Positions 26,118-35,979 of a stretch of 64,000 bases of DNA are shown one piece after another. Numbering within the stretch: the first letter of the stretch is position 1; the number at the start of each line of letters is the position of its first letter. Under the pieces are notes generated by a model. That model saw nothing but the letters and a program-made list of their open reading frames with translations. It searched no databases and was not told the DNA's origin. This DNA is from Prevotella sp. tf2-5 (GTDB lineage Bacteria > Bacteroidota > Bacteroidia > Bacteroidales > Bacteroidaceae), in NCBI RefSeq assembly GCF_900115435.1, contig NZ_FOWK01000008.1, positions 62,001 through 126,000 of the forward strand. Reading direction: 5' to 3'. A program made the translations under genes and the position numbers.

Positions 26118-27848
26118 TCAGGCTTGTGCCTTCTCTATCCATGCTGCGATGTCATCGACAGAGGGCTTCTGCATGTCAAGCTTATATTTCTTTACGATGT
26201 CTCCAATTTTCTGCTGTAACCCTTGAGCCTTCTCGTCCTTGATGTTCTGAACGAGGTTGAAACCTGCTTTGCGGAGCACGGGAACCCACTCTTCAGGGAC
26301 TCCTATCTCTGCCCACTCGGCAGAAGTGCTCTGAGGAATCTTCTTCTCAGGTTTCATTTGAGGGAAGAACAATACTTCCTGAATGAAGGTCTTTCCTGTC
26401 ATAAGCATAACTAAACGGTCGATACCGATACCGATACCACTTGTCGGCGGCATACCGTACTGCAAAGCACGAAGGAAATCCTGATCGATAATCATTGCTT
26501 CGTCGTCACCCTTGTCAGCAAGCTTCATCTGCTCAATGAAGCGTTCCTCTTGATCAATGGGGTCGTTTAGCTCAGAGTAAGCGTTGGCGAGTTCCTTGCC
26601 ATTCACCATCAGTTCGAAGCGCTCGGTGAGTCCGGGCTTAGAACGATGCATTTTGGTAAGAGGTGACATCTCAACAGGGTAATCGGTGATGAAGGTGGGT
26701 TGGATGAAGGTTCCCTCACAGAACTCACCAAAGAGCTCGTCGATAAGCTTTCCCTTACCCATCGTCTCGTCAACATCCATGCCCTTAGAGAGACAGAATG
26801 CCCGAATCTCCTCCTCACTCTTACCATTGCAGTCGAAACCTGTCTTCTCCTCGATGGCCTCAAGGATTGGTAACCGACGATAAGGAGCCTTGAATGAAAC
26901 GATGTTACCATCAATCTCTCGCTCGGGCTTGCCGTTGACAGCGATACAGATGGTCTCCAAGAGTTTCTCTGTGAACGACATCATCCAGTTGTAATCCTTA
27001 TACTGTACATAAAGTTCCATACAGGTGAACTCTGGGTTATGATTGCGGTCCATACCCTCGTTGCGGAAGTTCTTGCCAATCTCGTAGACACCCTCGAAGC
27101 CACCCACGATGAGACGCTTTAAATAAAGCTCAGTGGCAATACGCATATACATATCTTGATCAAGTGCGTTGAAGTGGGTGATAAAAGGACGTGCGGAAGC
27201 GCCACCGGCAATCATCTGTAAGGTAGGAGTCTCCACCTCCGTATAGCCCGCTTCATCCAATACTCTGCGTAATGTGCGAATCACCGTGGCTCGCTGTAGG
27301 AATGTGTCCTTGACTCCTTCGTTAACCACCAAGTCGACATAGCGTTGGCGATAACGCAACTCGGGATCGTCAAATTTATCATAAGCCACACCATCTTTGT
27401 ATTTTACGATAGGTAAAGGCTTCAATGATTTCGATAATAAAGTCAACTCTTGGGCATGGACGGAAATCTCACCTGTCTGGGTGCGGAAGACAAAACCTTT
27501 GACGCCGATGAAATCACCGATGTCCAGTAGTCGCTTAAACACCTTATTATATATGTCTTTATCTTCCCCGGGACATAGGTCATCGCGGGAGATATATACC
27601 TGTATTCTGCCTTTGCTGTCCTGAATTTCCGCAAAGCTTGCCTTTCCCATGACACGACGGCTCATCATACGTCCTGCGATACATACCTGGCGCTGTTCGT
27701 CATCGTCACGGAAGTTTTCAAGGATATCGGTAGAGAAAGCGTTTGTCGGATATTCTGCTGCAGGGTAGGGATTGATACCCATCTGGCGCAGTTCCTGAAG
27801 ACTCTCGCGTCTTCCAATCTCCTGTTCACTGAGTTCTAAAACGTTCAT
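26118..27848 (-). CDS. lysS: Lysyl-tRNA synthetase, class II
   Basis: 576 residues from ATG 27848 (MNVLELSEQEIGRRESLQEL). An in-frame TTG at 27860 is less likely. An OB-fold anticodon domain with GRMMSRRVMGKASFAEIQD is followed by class II motif 1, motif 2 (FRNEGMDRNHNPEFTCMELY) and motif 3 (GIGIGIDRLVMLMTGK). A C-terminal extension of about 70 residues (ending MQKPSVDDIAAWIEKAQA) after motif 3 is typical of Bacteroidota. It charges tRNA-Lys. First gene of the operon, with one or two promoters upstream. Confidence 0.97.
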   Translation of the reverse strand: MNVLELSEQEIGRRESLQELRQMGINPYPAAEYPTNAFSTDILENFRDDDEQRQVCIAGRMMSRRVMGKASFAEIQDSKGRIQVYISRDDLCPGEDKDIYNKVFKRLLDIGDFIGVKGFVFRTQTGEISVHAQELTLLSKSLKPLPIVKYKDGVAYDKFDDPELRYRQRYVDLVVNEGVKDTFLQRATVIRTLRRVLDEAGYTEVETPTLQMIAGGASARPFITHFNALDQDMYMRIATELYLKRLIVGGFEGVYEIGKNFRNEGMDRNHNPEFTCMELYVQYKDYNWMMSFTEKLLETICIAVNGKPEREIDGNIVSFKAPYRRLPILEAIEEKTGFDCNGKSEEEIRAFCLSKGMDVDETMGKGKLIDELFGEFCEGTFIQPTFITDYPVEMSPLTKMHRSKPGLTERFELMVNGKELANAYSELNDPIDQEERFIEQMKLADKGDDEAMIIDQDFLRALQYGMPPTSGIGIGIDRLVMLMTGKTFIQEVLFFPQMKPEKKIPQSTSAEWAEIGVPEEWVPVLRKAGFNLVQNIKDEKAQGLQQKIGDIVKKYKLDMQKPSVDDIAAWIEKAQA

Positions 27849-27878
27849 ATTGTTTTTCAATTACTATTATAATGGTTG

Positions 27879-27886
27879 CAAAGATA
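27879..27886 (-). promoter_or_regulatory. Promoter (TATCTTTG) of lysS
   Basis: The minus strand reads TATCTTTG 31 bases before the lysS ATG. A second TATCTTTG lies at 27963-27970 on the same strand, suggesting tandem promoters. The rest of the 27849-28123 gap is AT-rich with no gene seen. Confidence 0.65.
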
Positions 27887-28084
27887 GTGCAAACTGAGTG
27901 AAAAACCAAATTTTATTTGAGTTTTTCCGAGGTGCGGCCTATTTTCGCTGGATTTTATTCAGCAAAGATACTAAATTATTCTGAGATAGTCTCCTTTTTA
28001 GCTTTTTTTTCATTATTCTGGAAGCAGTACATTAAATAATTGCTAAAAAAGCGGACAATATTTGGTTGGATGAGGATTTCTTTT

Positions 28085-28092
28085 TATATTTG
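28085..28092 (+). promoter_or_regulatory. Promoter (TATATTTG) of the ROK-men gene run
   Basis: TATATTTG with TTG at 28062-28064, twenty bases upstream, and the ATG at 28124. No further promoter is obvious until after menE. Confidence 0.65.
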
Positions 28093-28123
28093 CCAAATTA
28101 AAGATTAATACTAACACATTAAA

Positions 28124-29104
28124 ATGATAGACAACAATTTCAAGACCAAGGTCATAGGGGTGGATATCCGTGTTGACAGAACGGTCTATGCCTTGGTTAA
28201 TATTCGAGGTGAGGTGCTGGCTCGTGATGAGATAGTCACTTCGGATTATCCTGTTATCAGTGATTTTGTCACTAAATTGTCAGAGAAGATTGTCTTATTG
28301 ATGGAGGCAAACGGAGGTTTTGACAGTGTCCGCTCCATAGGTGTCAGCGCTCCGAGTGGAAATTTTCATACAGGATGTATTGAGAACTCCCCGAACCTTC
28401 CTTGGAAGGGTATCGTGCCACTGGCAGCGATGCTGCGTGACCGTATGGGACTGGCTGTTGCTGTCGATAACAATGCGAATGTCATAGCGATGGCGGAACA
28501 TGCTTTTGGAGCCGCCCATGGTCTGAAAGATTTTGTGCTAGTCAACCTCGGAAGTGGAATGGGTAGCTGTATCTATAGCAAAGGGGTGATTTATCAAGGA
28601 ACGAATGGGTTCTCTGGAGAGATAGGTCACACGACATATATTGCCGGAGGACGTCAGTGTGGTTGTGGAAAACAGGGATGCCTGGAAGCATATACCGCAT
28701 CAAAAGGAGTCCTGCAAACTGCTAAGGAGGTCTTGGAAGAATATGACACTCCTTCCTTGATGCGCCAATCCCAGCAATTGACAGTGAAACAGATTGTAGA
28801 GTTCTGCCATGAAGGTGACCAGTTGGCGATAGAGGTAATGCGTCGTACGGGACATGCTTTGGGAGTTGGTCTTGCCAACTATGCCTCTTTGTTTAATCCT
28901 GAGGCAATCATCCTTTCTGGTGCTGTCTCCAAGGCGGGAAAATGGCTGCTGGAACCGACTGATGAGGCTTTTGAAGAACATGTGTTCCATAATATGAAAG
29001 GGAAAATCAAGTTGGTATGCTCTCTCTATGAAGATAGGGAACTCATCGTGTTAGGAGCCAGTGTACTTGCTTGGACAGTGAAAGAATATTCTCTTTTTAA
29101 ATAA
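28124..29104 (+). CDS. ROK-family protein, copy 1 (probably catalytically altered)
   Basis: 326 residues with no HTH, so it is built like a sugar kinase rather than a NagC-type repressor. The ROK zinc motif is intact: GEIGH (His169) and CGCGKQGC (Cys179, Cys181, Cys186). However, the phosphate-binding DIGGT motif reads DIRVDRT, and the catalytic base position in the (E/N)NDAN motif is Asn117 (VDNNAN). Copies 2 and 3 keep Asp there. The GTGIG-type motif reads GSGMGSC. The protein may bind sugar without phosphorylating it. First of three tandem paralogues, 19 bases before the next. Confidence 0.85.
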   Translation: MIDNNFKTKVIGVDIRVDRTVYALVNIRGEVLARDEIVTSDYPVISDFVTKLSEKIVLLMEANGGFDSVRSIGVSAPSGNFHTGCIENSPNLPWKGIVPLAAMLRDRMGLAVAVDNNANVIAMAEHAFGAAHGLKDFVLVNLGSGMGSCIYSKGVIYQGTNGFSGEIGHTTYIAGGRQCGCGKQGCLEAYTASKGVLQTAKEVLEEYDTPSLMRQSQQLTVKQIVEFCHEGDQLAIEVMRRTGHALGVGLANYASLFNPEAIILSGAVSKAGKWLLEPTDEAFEEHVFHNMKGKIKLVCSLYEDRELIVLGASVLAWTVKEYSLFK

Positions 29105-29123
29105 TAGAAGACGACCAATCCAA

Positions 29124-30104
29124 ATGAACGAAAATATCATTAAAAGACATGTAGTAGGCGTGGATGTAAGTACTGATCTTACGACTTATGCCATCGTGGA
29201 TATGCAAGGTGGGATACTGGCGAAAGAAACATTCGCCACCTCTGATTATCTGAATGTGAATGAATATGTGTCAGTTCTATGTGAGAAAATTATTGCGTTA
29301 GTTGAGCAACATGTAGGCTATGAGAGTATCCGTTCGGTGGGCGTCAGTGTACCAAGTGGTAATTTTATCACAGGTAGTATGGAGAATGCCTCAAATATGC
29401 CTTGGAAAGGACATGTTCCGTTGGCAGCGATGTTGCGTGACCGCTTGGGACTTTCCGTTGCCTTGGGTAATGATGCACATGTGACGGCAGTCGCTGAGAG
29501 AGCCTTCGGAGCAGCTCATGGCTTGTCGAATTTCATCGTGGTGACTATCAGTCATGGCGGACTGGGCAGTTGTATATTCCTGGATGGTCATCCGCATCTG
29601 GGAGCGGAGGGCTTTGCCGGTGAGTTCGGTCATATTTGCATCTACGAGGATGGTCGCCAGTGTAGTTGTGGTCATCGGGGGTGCTTGGAAGAATATGCTT
29701 CTGCCCGTGGGTTGGTACGTACAGTACGGGAGATTGTCGAAGAAGGAAGAGACAGTTCCCTTAAGGACAAGGGTGAGCTGACTCCTCAGTTGATCGCCAT
29801 TGCTTGTGAGCAGGGTGACGAGGTAGCCATTGAGGCTTTCAAGAGAACAGGGCGTATCCTGGGCGGAGCGTTGGCGACTTATGCGTCATTGGTCGACCCG
29901 GAGGCGATCATCCTGACGGGTGACATGACAGCTTATAGTAAGTGGATGATGAGTGATCTGAAAGAGACTTTTGAGTCCAATATCTTCCAAAATCTTAAGG
30001 GTAAGGTAAATATTACCATCTCTCCATTGAACAATGGTGAGCGTGACGTACTTGGGGCAAGTGCTTTGGCATGGTATGTAAAAGAATACTCTTTATTCAA
30101 ATAA
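29124..30104 (+). CDS. ROK-family protein, copy 2
   Basis: 326 residues, colinear with copy 1. Asp117 is kept (GNDAH) and so is the zinc motif (GEFGH, CSCGHRGCLE). The DIGGT motif reads DVSTDLT, and the adenosine/phosphate-2 loop is changed to ISHGGLGSC, one residue longer. C-terminal VKEYSLFK matches copy 1 exactly, showing duplication. It may be a divergent glucose/N-acyl-hexosamine kinase or a sugar-binding regulator; the sequence does not decide. Gap of 30 bases to copy 3. Confidence 0.85.
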   Translation: MNENIIKRHVVGVDVSTDLTTYAIVDMQGGILAKETFATSDYLNVNEYVSVLCEKIIALVEQHVGYESIRSVGVSVPSGNFITGSMENASNMPWKGHVPLAAMLRDRLGLSVALGNDAHVTAVAERAFGAAHGLSNFIVVTISHGGLGSCIFLDGHPHLGAEGFAGEFGHICIYEDGRQCSCGHRGCLEEYASARGLVRTVREIVEEGRDSSLKDKGELTPQLIAIACEQGDEVAIEAFKRTGRILGGALATYASLVDPEAIILTGDMTAYSKWMMSDLKETFESNIFQNLKGKVNITISPLNNGERDVLGASALAWYVKEYSLFK

Positions 30105-30134
30105 AATAGGTAACTAAATTATTATAATACTTTC

Positions 30135-31112
30135 ATGGAAGAAAACATCAAAACACGAGTTGTCGGAGTCGACATTAGTAATGAGCTTACCACTTTTGCG
30201 ATTGTGGATATCAGGGGTAACATTATTGCAGAAGATAGTTTTGTGACAATAGACTATCAGGATGTCAATAATTTCGTATCGACGTTAAGTGAGAGAATCG
30301 TCTCATTAGTGGAGGAACATGTCGGGTATGAGAAAATCCGTTCTGTGGGAGTCAGTTGTCCGAGTGCCAGCTTTATCTCAGGGAATGTTGTTAACGCGCC
30401 TAACTTACCATGGAAAGGTGTGATCCCTATGGCAGCGATGTTACGAGACCGGCTTGGATTGGCTGTCGCATTGGCGAATGACGCCCATGTCTCTGCCCTT
30501 GGTGAGCGTACCTTTGGATCGGCACATGGTATGAAGGATTTTATCGTGATCAATATCGGAGTAGGCTTGGGCAGTTGTTTCTTCTCTAATGGGCACGAGC
30601 ATCAAGGTTTTGAAGGTTTCGCTGGTGAGATTGGTCATACTTGCGTGGTCGGTAATGGTCGTGTTTGCGGATGTGGTAAGAAAGGATGTCTGGAGGCTTA
30701 TGTAGCAGCAAAGGGAATTATCCGTACGGCGCAGGAATTAATGGAAGCCTCCAATGAGCCCTCTTTGATGCGGGACTTGGAAAAACTGACACCTCGTACG
30801 ATTACTGAATGTTGTAACAAAGGAGATGCAATGGCGATAGAGGTGTACCGTCGTACAGGTCATATGTTTGGAGTGGGATTAGCCAACTATGCCAGTATTG
30901 TCGATCCTCAGGCGATTATCTTGACAGGTGGTATCTCTCATGCTGGTAAATGGTTGTTGGATCCCACCCGAGAGTCTTTTGAGGACAATATCTTTGGTAA
31001 TATGAAAGGTAAGGTGAAGATTATCGTGTCACAACTCGACGACCGTGAGCGTGATGTCTTAGGTGCCAGTGCCCTTGCCTGGGAAGTTCCTGAATATTCT
31101 CTTTTTAAATAA
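30135..31112 (+). CDS. ROK-family protein, copy 3
   Basis: 325 residues. Asp116 (ANDAH) and the zinc motif (GEIGH, CGCGKKGCLEAY) are present. DIGGT reads DISNELT and the second loop GVGLGSC. The C-terminus ends PEYSLFK like the other copies. The stop overlaps the menI start by one base (TAATG), which couples the ROK set to the menaquinone genes. No functional link between ROK proteins and menaquinone synthesis is known to me, so this may be shared transcription only. Confidence 0.85.
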   Translation: MEENIKTRVVGVDISNELTTFAIVDIRGNIIAEDSFVTIDYQDVNNFVSTLSERIVSLVEEHVGYEKIRSVGVSCPSASFISGNVVNAPNLPWKGVIPMAAMLRDRLGLAVALANDAHVSALGERTFGSAHGMKDFIVINIGVGLGSCFFSNGHEHQGFEGFAGEIGHTCVVGNGRVCGCGKKGCLEAYVAAKGIIRTAQELMEASNEPSLMRDLEKLTPRTITECCNKGDAMAIEVYRRTGHMFGVGLANYASIVDPQAIILTGGISHAGKWLLDPTRESFEDNIFGNMKGKVKIIVSQLDDRERDVLGASALAWEVPEYSLFK

Positions 31113-31525
31113 TGAACGTAGAAAGAATCAACGAGATTATTAACGCTAAACCCAATTTGAGTACTGCCCTCGGGATGGAGTTTATCTCCACGCCCGAGGA
31201 CGATACTTGTATGGCGCGGATGAAGGTGGATGAGCGCAACCGTCAGCCTTTCGGGTTTTTGAGTGGTGGCGCCTCCCTTGCCCTTGCAGAGAATGTGGCG
31301 GGAGTAGGCTCCTCCGCTTTGTGTGCAGACTGTGCCTGTGTGGGCATTGAAGTGAGTGGCAGTCATGTAAGGGCGGTCAGCGAGGGTGACACTGTCACCG
31401 CTTATGCCCGTCTGCAGCATCGTGGTAATACACTTCATGTATGGAATGTGGATATCAAGAATACTGCGGGAGAACTGATCTCCACAGTCCGGGTGACTAA
31501 TTATATCATCAAAAATCATAAGTAG
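31112..31525 (+). CDS. menI: Hotdog-fold thioesterase, probable DHNA-CoA thioesterase
   Basis: 137 residues. The PaaI/YdiI-type core is QPFGFLSGGASLALAENVAG, with catalytic Glu60 and Gln45. The His that precedes GG in E. coli YdiI (LLHGGAS) is Ser51 here. Its position ahead of menF-D-B-C-E supports hydrolysis of 1,4-dihydroxy-2-naphthoyl-CoA, the step after MenB. Another acyl-CoA specificity cannot be excluded. Two bases separate it from menF. Confidence 0.85.
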   Translation: MNVERINEIINAKPNLSTALGMEFISTPEDDTCMARMKVDERNRQPFGFLSGGASLALAENVAGVGSSALCADCACVGIEVSGSHVRAVSEGDTVTAYARLQHRGNTLHVWNVDIKNTAGELISTVRVTNYIIKNHK

Positions 31526-31526
31526 T

Positions 31527-32540
31527 ATGTCGTGTTTCGCCCTTTTCCGTTTGCCGTATCAACAGCAGGTTACACTTGTCATGCAAACATCGGGTGAACC
31601 ACTCGAAGTATCGTCTTGTATGGAGTTGAGCGGGAAAACGGGATTTGTGGTTGCACCCTTCGCTCCTTCCAGCGAACGTCCTATTCTGGTGATCCGTCCT
31701 GATGTGGTGACGCATGAGATACCTTGGGATCAGTTACAGGTAATGCCTCATCATGTATCCCCTTCTGTCCATACGGATCCGAGGATGGATTATCATATCG
31801 ACTTTGCCAATTTCCATGCTCATCTGGAGAATCACGACTTTGCCAAGTTGGTGCTCTCACGGAGTATCTTCATTCCTGCTGATAGTACTGTGTCACCGAT
31901 TACACTTTATCAGCGAGCCTGTGCCAGTTATCCGCGTATGATGATCATGCTGGTGTCGACATCTCGCAGTGGGATGTGGCTGGTGTCAACTCCCGAGATA
32001 TTGTTGTCGGGTGGAGAGGAAGACTGGCAGACGGTTGCCCTGGCTGGTACAATGCCTTTCAGCGAGGAGGTGTTATGGAGTGATAAGAATATCCAGGAGC
32101 AGCGTTATGTGGCGACTTATATCATAGAACAGCTGGAGCAGTTCACATCAGATTTCAAGGAGACGGGACCTCGTACTATCCGTGCTGGTCATCTTGCCCA
32201 TCTGCGTAGTGATTTTCATTTTCAGTTAAATAATAGTCAAAATATCGGAGAGCTGATACAGGCTCTTCATCCCACACCCGCCGTTTGTGGTCTACCCAAA
32301 CAGGAAGCCTTCCGTTTTATCCAGCATAACGAGCATCATGACCGGAGTTACTATAGTGGTTTTATGGGACCGTTACAGGTGGCAGGAAATACTAACCTCT
32401 TTGTCACCCTCCGTTGTATGGAGATATTTGCTGATGGTTACCGTCTGTATGCAGGTGGTGGTATTCTGAAAGACAGTCAGGAGGAGCAAGAATGGCAGGA
32501 GACGGAAATCAAACTCGATACTATGAGACGTGTTATTTAG
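31527..32540 (+). CDS. menF: Isochorismate synthase
   Basis: 337 residues, shorter than E. coli MenF (about 430) because the N-terminal half is reduced, as in other Bacteroidota. The C-terminal chorismate-binding fold is clear: FAKLVLSRSIFIP, STPEILLSG, ALAGTMPF, LHPTPAVCGLPKQEAFRFI, DRSYYSGFMG, LFVTLRCMEI and YAGGGIL. It converts chorismate to isochorismate, the first menaquinone step. It ends 35 bases before menD, with a 7-bp-period repeat between. Confidence 0.93.
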   Translation: MSCFALFRLPYQQQVTLVMQTSGEPLEVSSCMELSGKTGFVVAPFAPSSERPILVIRPDVVTHEIPWDQLQVMPHHVSPSVHTDPRMDYHIDFANFHAHLENHDFAKLVLSRSIFIPADSTVSPITLYQRACASYPRMMIMLVSTSRSGMWLVSTPEILLSGGEEDWQTVALAGTMPFSEEVLWSDKNIQEQRYVATYIIEQLEQFTSDFKETGPRTIRAGHLAHLRSDFHFQLNNSQNIGELIQALHPTPAVCGLPKQEAFRFIQHNEHHDRSYYSGFMGPLQVAGNTNLFVTLRCMEIFADGYRLYAGGGILKDSQEEQEWQETEIKLDTMRRVI

Positions 32541-32541
32541 G

Positions 32542-32576
32542 GTTTACAGTTTAAAGTTTACGGTTTACAGTTGTTA
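32542..32576. repeat. 7-bp-period microrepeat between menF and menD
   Basis: GTTTACA, GTTTAAA, GTTTACG, GTTTACA, GTTGTTA are consecutive 7-base units that reach the menD ATG, leaving no room for a Shine-Dalgarno site. Confidence 0.8.
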
Positions 32577-34114
32577 TGTATAGCAATAAAGAAAATGTCA
32601 ATATACTCACCGCCTTGTTAGTGGCACATGGAGTCCGTCATGCTGTCGTATGTCCGGGGAGCAGGAATTCTCCTGTCGTACATAACCTCAATGAGTGTCC
32701 TGATATCCATTGTTACCCTGTGACAGACGAGCGTTCGGCAGGGTTCTATGCTTTAGGAATGGCACAGGCAACAAATACTCCTGTTGTCGTCTGCGTCACC
32801 AGTGGTACGGCATTGCTGAATCTTGCTCCTGCAGTCGCTGAGGCATATTACCAGCATCAACCGTTGGTCGTGATCTCCGCCGACCGTCCTGCCGCATGGA
32901 TAGACCAGTTAGATGGTCAGACCATACCACAGCCCGATGCCTTAGGACGATTTGTCAAAAAAGCAGTATCGTTGCCAGAGCCACATGATGAGGAAGAGCG
33001 TTGGTATTGCAATCGTTTGGTCAACGAGACATTGATGGCGCGTCATGCTCCTGTGCATATCAATGTCCCCATCAGCGAACCCTTGTTTGACTTCTCTGTG
33101 TCTTCCTTGCCTGTGGAACGGAAGATAGAGCTTCTTCCTGCTGATACACCGGCGCATACCCTCAGTCATGTCGTACGGATGTTCATGCAGGCAAAGCGTC
33201 CGATGCTGATAGCCGGACAACCGATGAATCCGAATATGGACGAGGCTGTCTGTTTGGTAGAAGATGATGAGCGTTATGTCCCTGATTTCGTATTATATAT
33301 CGGAAACTCTATTGTCAGCAAACGGGTTAAGCGTTTTTTACGGAAGGCAAAGGAAACATGGGCAGTGAATGAGACTGGTGAGGTGAATGACACGTTCATG
33401 AACTTGACACATGTCGTTCAAGGTGATGGAGATGTTGTTGCCGACCAGGTCCGTTTCATGCTGGAGCAACAGCCGCATCCTTTCGTTCAGCGCTGGGATG
33501 AGCTTTTGGAGAGAGCGCGTCAGCATGCTGTCGCTTATGAGCCTCCCTATTCCCAAATGGCTGTCGTGAAGTGTCTTAATGCTCATTCAACAACTCTCCA
33601 TTTACAATTCGCCAACAGTACCGCTATCCGTCTCGCCAATATCTATGCCTGTCATAATGTCTATTGTAATCGTGGGGTGAACGGTATTGATGGGTCACTC
33701 AGTACTGCCGCAGGCTTTTCCCTTGTTACGGACGCCCCGGTGTTATGTGTCATTGGTGACCTGAGTTTCTTCTACGACCAGAACGCATTATGGAACCAGA
33801 ACCTGCGTGGGAATTTCCGTATCCTGTTGATGAATAATGGCAAAGGGGGTATCTTTAACATGCTGTCAGGCTTGGAACAAAGTCCGGCCCGTGACAAGTT
33901 CGTGGCAGCAGAGCATCATACCTCCGCCAAAGGAATCTGTGAACAGAATGATATCGTCTATATGAGAGCGGATGATATGGTGGAGATGCAGGAGGGTGTT
34001 GACCGGCTGCTGCAGGAACAGAGTGACCGTCCAATGCTTCTGGAGGTGTTTACCGATGCCGCTGAGGATGAGCGGGTCTTCAAAGATTATTATGCGCAAT
34101 TCAAAAAGAAATAA
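32576..34114 (+). CDS. menD: 2-succinyl-5-enolpyruvyl-6-hydroxy-3-cyclohexene-1-carboxylate synthase
   Basis: 512 residues, a thiamine diphosphate enzyme. [15 protein letters not shown] and [14 protein letters not shown] with [18 protein letters not shown] mark the N-terminal PYR domain, [17 protein letters not shown] follows, and [13 protein letters not shown]...[11 protein letters not shown] is the diphosphate/Mg site. It joins isochorismate and 2-oxoglutarate. A short segment at 33584-33611 ([10 protein letters not shown]) looks like a degenerate 7-bp microrepeat within the gene. Two bases from menB. Confidence 0.96.
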   Translation: MYSNKENVNILTALLVAHGVRHAVVCPGSRNSPVVHNLNECPDIHCYPVTDERSAGFYALGMAQATNTPVVVCVTSGTALLNLAPAVAEAYYQHQPLVVISADRPAAWIDQLDGQTIPQPDALGRFVKKAVSLPEPHDEEERWYCNRLVNETLMARHAPVHINVPISEPLFDFSVSSLPVERKIELLPADTPAHTLSHVVRMFMQAKRPMLIAGQPMNPNMDEAVCLVEDDERYVPDFVLYIGNSIVSKRVKRFLRKAKETWAVNETGEVNDTFMNLTHVVQGDGDVVADQVRFMLEQQPHPFVQRWDELLERARQHAVAYEPPYSQMAVVKCLNAHSTTLHLQFANSTAIRLANIYACHNVYCNRGVNGIDGSLSTAAGFSLVTDAPVLCVIGDLSFFYDQNALWNQNLRGNFRILLMNNGKGGIFNMLSGLEQSPARDKFVAAEHHTSAKGICEQNDIVYMRADDMVEMQEGVDRLLQEQSDRPMLLEVFTDAAEDERVFKDYYAQFKKK

Positions 34115-34116
34115 AT

Positions 34117-34938
34117 ATGGCACAAAGAGAATGGAAAGAGATTAGGAAGTTCGAGGAGATCCTCTTTGAGGAGTATCATGGTATAGCGAAGATCACCATC
34201 AATCGTCCTCGATATCGTAATGCGTTCACGCCTAAGACGACATTGGAGTTGTCACAGGCTTTTGCCCTTTGCCGGGAGATGCAGAATATCCGTGTGGTGT
34301 TGTTGACAGGTGCCGGCGACAAGGCATTCTGCTCTGGTGGTGATATGCATGTCAAGGGACGTGGTGGTTATGTGGATGACGAGGGCGTTCCTCGTCTGAG
34401 TGTCCTCGATGTACAGATGCAGATTCGTCGCTTGCCCAAACCCGTTATCGCAATGGTTAATGGTTATGCCATCGGTGGCGGTCATGTGCTCCATCTGGTA
34501 TGTGATCTGACCATCGCCTCTGAGAATGCCATCTTCGGACAGACAGGTCCGAAGGTAGGTTCTTTTGACGCAGGCTTCGGCTCCAGCTATCTCGCCCGTA
34601 TCGTCGGACAGAAGAAAGCCCGTGAGATATGGTTCCTCTGTCGTCAGTACTCTGCCAAGGAGGCTGAGGAGATGGGGATGGTCAATAAGGTGGTACCTTT
34701 CGACCAGTTGGAGGATGAGTGTGTCGCTTGGGCAGAGGAGATGATGGAGCGTAGTCCTATCGCCCTCCGCATGATCAAGGCAGGACTGAATGCCGAACTC
34801 GATGGACAGGCAGGTATCCAGCAGTTGGCTGGTGATGCAACCATGTTGTATTATTTCTTGGATGAGGCTCAGGAAGGTGGAAAGGCGTTCTTGGAGAAGC
34901 GCAAGCCCGACTTCGAGCAATATCCTAAGATTCCGTGA
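34117..34938 (+). CDS. menB: 1,4-dihydroxy-2-naphthoyl-CoA synthase
   Basis: 273 residues, crotonase fold. [56 protein letters not shown] and [20 protein letters not shown], with the C-terminal [13 protein letters not shown], are all MenB signatures. It closes the second ring of the naphthoate from o-succinylbenzoyl-CoA. Three bases separate it from the menC TTG start. Confidence 0.97.
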   Translation: MAQREWKEIRKFEEILFEEYHGIAKITINRPRYRNAFTPKTTLELSQAFALCREMQNIRVVLLTGAGDKAFCSGGDMHVKGRGGYVDDEGVPRLSVLDVQMQIRRLPKPVIAMVNGYAIGGGHVLHLVCDLTIASENAIFGQTGPKVGSFDAGFGSSYLARIVGQKKAREIWFLCRQYSAKEAEEMGMVNKVVPFDQLEDECVAWAEEMMERSPIALRMIKAGLNAELDGQAGIQQLAGDATMLYYFLDEAQEGGKAFLEKRKPDFEQYPKIP

Positions 34939-34941
34939 TAG

Positions 34942-35979
34942 TTGAAAGTGAAAATTGATATAGAGGAGCGAGTGCTCCATTTCAAACAGCCGGCAGGAAC
35001 TTCCCGTGGGGTATACACGGAACGGAGAATCTGGCTGGTGACGATATCCGATGGGGAGCGTATCGGAGTAGGGGAGTGTGCGCCGTTACCGAACCTCAGC
35101 TGCGACGATATCCCCAACTATACCGAGGTACTCCGTCGTTTCTGCGATGAGGTGGAGCGGACAGGCGAGCTTGATACCGAGGCTCTGCGTGACTATCCCT
35201 CCATGCTCTTCGGCTTGGAGACAGCACTGATGGATGTCAGATGTAAGATGGAAGATGGAAGAAGTTTGTTGTTTGACAACGCTTTTTCTCGTGGTGAAGT
35301 CGGTATCCCCATCAACGGACTGGTATGGATGGGCTCCTTCGAGGAGATGAGGGAGCGCATCGAACAGAAACTGGCACAGGGCTTCCATTGTGTCAAACTG
35401 AAGATTGGTGCCATCGACTTTGATGCCGAACTGGAACTCGTCAGGAGAATCCGTGAGCGTTTCAGTCTTCATGAGGTGGAATTGCGGGTGGATGCCAATG
35501 GGGCTTTTCCTTTCGAAGAGGCTCTTTATAAGATGGAGCTGCTCTCGCAATATGCGTTACACTCCATCGAACAACCTATCAAGGCAAAGCAGTGGGCGAA
35601 CATGGCGGAGCTCTGTCGGGAGTCACCTCTGCCTATCGCATTGGACGAGGAACTGATTGGTGTCAACGACCCTGACCAGAAACGGCAGATGCTGAATATC
35701 ATCCGTCCTCGCTACATCATCCTGAAACCGTCCTTGCATGGGGGGATGATGGGTGTCCGTGAGTGGATAGACATCGCTAATGATATGGGTATCGGTTCTT
35801 GGATCACCTCTGCCTTGGAGAGTAATATCGGTCTGAACGCCATCGCACAGCTGGCGGCAGATATCTATGGTCCTCATATCCGTATGCCACAAGGGTTGGG
35901 GACTGGACAACTTTTTACAGATAATATCCCCATGCCCCTGGAAATACGAGGGGAAAAACTTTGGAGAGTTCATAGTTGA
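34942..35979 (+). CDS. menC: o-Succinylbenzoate synthase
   Basis: 345 residues, enolase superfamily. CVKLKIG gives the catalytic KxK lysine, VDANGAF, EQPI and LDEELIG the metal ligands, and ILKPSLHGG the second lysine. No ATG is available near the N-terminus: the frame opens with TTG at 34942, with GTG at 34948 as an alternative. An in-frame 7-bp microrepeat (35233-35267) encodes DVRCKMEDGRSL between conserved blocks. It overlaps menE by four bases. Confidence 0.93.
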   Translation: MKVKIDIEERVLHFKQPAGTSRGVYTERRIWLVTISDGERIGVGECAPLPNLSCDDIPNYTEVLRRFCDEVERTGELDTEALRDYPSMLFGLETALMDVRCKMEDGRSLLFDNAFSRGEVGIPINGLVWMGSFEEMRERIEQKLAQGFHCVKLKIGAIDFDAELELVRRIRERFSLHEVELRVDANGAFPFEEALYKMELLSQYALHSIEQPIKAKQWANMAELCRESPLPIALDEELIGVNDPDQKRQMLNIIRPRYIILKPSLHGGMMGVREWIDIANDMGIGSWITSALESNIGLNAIAQLAADIYGPHIRMPQGLGTGQLFTDNIPMPLEIRGEKLWRVHS

